From: an uncultured Oscillospiraceae bacterium
GTDB taxonomy: Bacteria > Bacillota > Clostridia > Oscillospirales > Oscillospiraceae
DNA: 7,989 nucleotides
NCBI GenBank assembly: GCA_947627085.1
Contig: CANQUO010000095.1
Span: 1-7,989 of the forward strand
Direction of reading: 5' to 3'
A program made the translations under genes and the position numbers. The notes beneath the pieces are model-generated. The model had not been told where the DNA came from and did not search any database. It was given only the letters and a program-made list of their open reading frames with translations. Of the stretch, positions 6,256 through 7,989 are shown piece by piece. Position 1 is the first letter of the stretch. Each line of letters starts with the position of its first letter.

Positions 6256-6893
6256 ACCGCGTTCTCCCTCTCTACCCGTCCATTTTGTACCTTGAATATC
6301 TTATCGGAGCACTCCCGCAGGAGATCGCCGTCGTGACAGGAGAGGATGATCAACGCCCCCCGCTTGCGTTCCTCATGGAGAATATCACAAACACACCGGA
6401 TTCCCTTGTCATCCAAGGCGTTTGTGGGCTCATCCAGCAAAAGGAGCTTCGGCTTTTCCATGATGGCGGCCGCAATGCCCAGGCGTTGCTTCATGCCCAA
6501 AGAGTATTTCCGCACCCGGCGCTTATCGTCCGGGTCCAGCCCCACCCGTGTCAACGTCTCGCGGATTTGGTCGATGCCGATCTCATTTTTAAGAGACGCC
6601 AGCAGCTCCAGATTTTTAAGGCCGGTGTAGTTGGGCAGAAAAGCCGGATTCTCTATGAGCATACCGATGGATGGAGGAAAATCCATGTCTGTTCCCAGCC
6701 TCTTACCGTCAATCTTGACTTCGCCGGATGTGGGCTGAATGAGTCCCGCAACCAACCGCATCAGCATGGTTTTACCCGAACCGTTGGGCCCCCGGAGCCC
6801 ATATATCCGCCCTCCCTCCAGTGACAGGGTGACATCCTTCAGGACCGTCGCTTTTCCGATGGTCTTTGTCGCGTTTATAATGTCGATTTTCAT
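6252..6893 (-). CDS. ABC transporter ATP-binding protein (BcrA-type export family)
   Basis: This 213-aa single nucleotide-binding domain powers the adjacent permeases from the cytoplasmic side. It shows Walker A GPNGSGKT (35-42), the Q-loop region GMLIENPAFLPN (77-88) with Glu81 in place of Gln, signature SLGMKQR (131-137), Walker B LLLLDEP (150-156) with catalytic Glu155, D-loop NALDD, and His187 in LSCHD. The LIENPAF Q-loop and SLGMKQR signature are typical of the BcrA/LanF group that exports or protects against peptide antibiotics. At 213 aa it lacks the long C-terminal extension of many BcrA proteins. AAGGAGTG about 7 bases upstream supports the ATG; that site overlaps the last codons of the permease gene. 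The substrate cannot be deduced. Confidence 0.92.
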   Translation of the reverse strand: MKIDIINATKTIGKATVLKDVTLSLEGGRIYGLRGPNGSGKTMLMRLVAGLIQPTSGEVKIDGKRLGTDMDFPPSIGMLIENPAFLPNYTGLKNLELLASLKNEIGIDQIRETLTRVGLDPDDKRRVRKYSLGMKQRLGIAAAIMEKPKLLLLDEPTNALDDKGIRCVCDILHEERKRGALIILSCHDGDLLRECSDKIFKVQNGRVERENAV

Positions 6894-6899
6894 TTCTCT

Positions 6900-7727
6900 T
6901 CACTCCTTTGCTCCGATAATATTGCTTCTTTTGAACTCCCACGTTCCAAAAACCGCGCAGAGAAGCATAATGACTACGCATTCCCCGCAGACCATAAGCG
7001 GATCAACGCCGCTGGCGGTGAGCAGTCCGCTCCGTATCCCCATGGCTCCGTTCCCCAAAATCAGCGGTGAGGACCAGTAGACAGACACCAGCAGGACAAT
7101 CTCGCTCAAAAGAAAGCAGAGAATTGGCTTCAAGACAAGGCACAGGGTCATCTGAAGAAGGCTCAAAGTGCTGACCGTCAGATACGGAAGCAGAAGCGAT
7201 ACCGCCAAAACAGTAAAGGACGAAACCGTTCCGGTGTCCACCTCGCCCCGGTAAAGTATATTTAGCGCCGCACTTTCACAGCGTAAGGATAAGTCCCCTC
7301 CTGTTAAAATACTAAAGGCCGCGGCAGTCGTGCTAACGATGATGAAATACACGCCACAGCTCAAAAGGTTCCAGATACATTTGGAGATGAACCACTCTCG
7401 GCGGTTCCCGGAGCGCACAATGATCTGCTGGCCGGTCAGGGAGAGATCATCCAGCATATAATCGAGGTTCAGATACAGACAGCCGCTTATCAGCAGAAGC
7501 CACAAAATGGGGAGCTGTGTCTTTTCCATGGTATCAAGAATGTCGATGGGCTCGATACCCATAAAGCAGTACATCAAGTATCCGCCCCAGCCGCAGTCGA
7601 ACCCCGCTGTGACGGCAATTTTATGACATAACCAGCACGGCAGAGCCGCCATGATCGGAATCAGAAGGCAACGAGGACGCAAAAGGCCGCAGCGTAGATC
7701 GTGGCGGATGAGCTTAGGTAAGTTCAT
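6900..7727 (-). CDS. ABC-2-type transporter permease (275 aa)
   Basis: This hydrophobic protein begins MNLPKLIRHDLRCG and has about six predicted helices (near residues 21-38, 71-90, 116-141, 168-190, 193-217 and 245-263). The segment at 102-117 (IVRSGNRREWFISK) resembles the charged cytoplasmic loop of Clostridia ABC-2 permeases of peptide or bacitracin-type exporters. The frame is open to 7856, but the ATG at 7727 follows an AAGGTGG site, begins the family-like N-terminus, and overlaps the upstream permease stop by 14 bases, so it is chosen. The overlap and the shared Shine-Dalgarno arrangement with the ATPase indicate one operon. It probably pairs with the other permease as a heterodimer, as LanE and LanG do; this pairing is inference. 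Confidence 0.82.
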   Translation of the reverse strand: MNLPKLIRHDLRCGLLRPRCLLIPIMAALPCWLCHKIAVTAGFDCGWGGYLMYCFMGIEPIDILDTMEKTQLPILWLLLISGCLYLNLDYMLDDLSLTGQQIIVRSGNRREWFISKCIWNLLSCGVYFIIVSTTAAAFSILTGGDLSLRCESAALNILYRGEVDTGTVSSFTVLAVSLLLPYLTVSTLSLLQMTLCLVLKPILCFLLSEIVLLVSVYWSSPLILGNGAMGIRSGLLTASGVDPLMVCGECVVIMLLCAVFGTWEFKRSNIIGAKE

Positions 7728-7989
7728 GTTTGACCACCTTCCTGTAACCGCCGATGAGGGTGACGGCGAAAAAGAAGCCCAGATATGAGAACAGGAGCCA
7801 TCCGGGGTTGGAGGAATAGGGTGCGGCCTGAATAAGACGCATAGGTGAAAGTTCAATATTGCCAGTCCCTACGCCCATCAGGAGCGAGCATACCGCGTCC
7901 AGAAGGACGAGAGTGACAAAAGGAATCAGGAGCACCATCACCTGATGACGCAATCTGCCACTTGCCACAAAGCAGACGCAGGCGATGAC
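7714..7989 (-). CDS. Second ABC transporter permease, C-terminal part only (5' end beyond window)
   Basis: The frame is open from the right edge to the TAA at 7716-7714, giving the last 91 residues of a membrane protein. Two hydrophobic helices are visible (one around VMVLLIPFVTLVLLD, one around GWLLFSYLGFFFAVTLIGG), followed by a short basic tail RKVVKHELT. An in-frame GTG at 7968 is not a credible start, because the reading continues with hydrophobic residues to the edge. Its end overlaps the next permease by 14 bases. It is most likely the partner permease of the same ABC transporter. Confidence 0.7.
   Translation of the reverse strand, partial: VIACVCFVASGRLRHQVMVLLIPFVTLVLLDAVCSLLMGVGTGNIELSPMRLIQAAPYSSNPGWLLFSYLGFFFAVTLIGGYRKVVKHELT

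Noticed and set aside
6648..6656. Glu81 instead of Gln in the ATPase Q-loop as a sign of inactivity
   Set aside because: The LIENPAF form is a normal variant of BcrA-type ATPases, and all other catalytic motifs are intact.
7728..7856. N-terminal extension of the 275-aa permease
   Set aside because: It is an out-of-frame reading of the upstream permease. The ATG at 7727 has a good ribosome site and the usual coupled overlap.

Overview
The window looks like a piece of a Gram-positive, anaerobic, probably gut-associated Clostridia chromosome (Oscillospirales/Ruminococcaceae-like). This rests on a Na+-translocating decarboxylase operon with a separate biotin-carrier protein, strong AGGAGG-type ribosome binding sites, a BcrA-type ABC ATPase, and many small Clostridia-style membrane proteins. 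The taxonomic placement is inference from gene style. All genes I can support lie on the minus strand, so transcription runs from base 7989 towards base 1.

Right part, 7989 to about 3664: an accessory membrane cluster. It begins with the end of an ABC permease cut by the window edge. A second permease follows (14-base overlap), then an ABC ATPase whose Shine-Dalgarno lies in the permease's last codons, then a membrane-anchored extracytoplasmic protein (4-base overlap). After a gap of about 96 bases come two tiny two-helix membrane proteins (66 and 58 aa), a second membrane-anchored extracytoplasmic protein (146 aa) and a transglutaminase-like cysteine protein with an intact Cys-His-Asp triad. 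A GC-rich hairpin with a T-run closes the cluster. The set resembles BcrA/LanFEG-type peptide export or immunity transporters, but the small proteins and the transglutaminase are not part of any system I can name.

Left part, about 3616 to 1: a four-gene operon for a biotin-dependent, sodium-pumping oxaloacetate decarboxylase. A consensus-like sigma-A promoter (TTGCAA, 17 bases, TATTAT) precedes a leader of roughly 95 bases. Then come the carboxyltransferase alpha subunit (oadA type, lacking a fused biotin domain), the small OadG-type membrane subunit, a free-standing biotin carrier with an EAMKMEN site, and the OadB/MmdB-type membrane beta subunit, which runs off the left edge. The first three genes are coupled by ATGA overlaps. 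Alpha would move CO2 from oxaloacetate to biotin on the carrier, and beta would decarboxylate carboxybiotin while exporting Na+; the OadG-like protein would hold the complex together.

The oad operon is visibly GC-rich with strongly biased codons, while the ABC/transglutaminase cluster is less GC-rich with more mixed codons, so the cluster may have been acquired separately. No tRNA, rRNA, CRISPR array, transposase or long repeat was seen.
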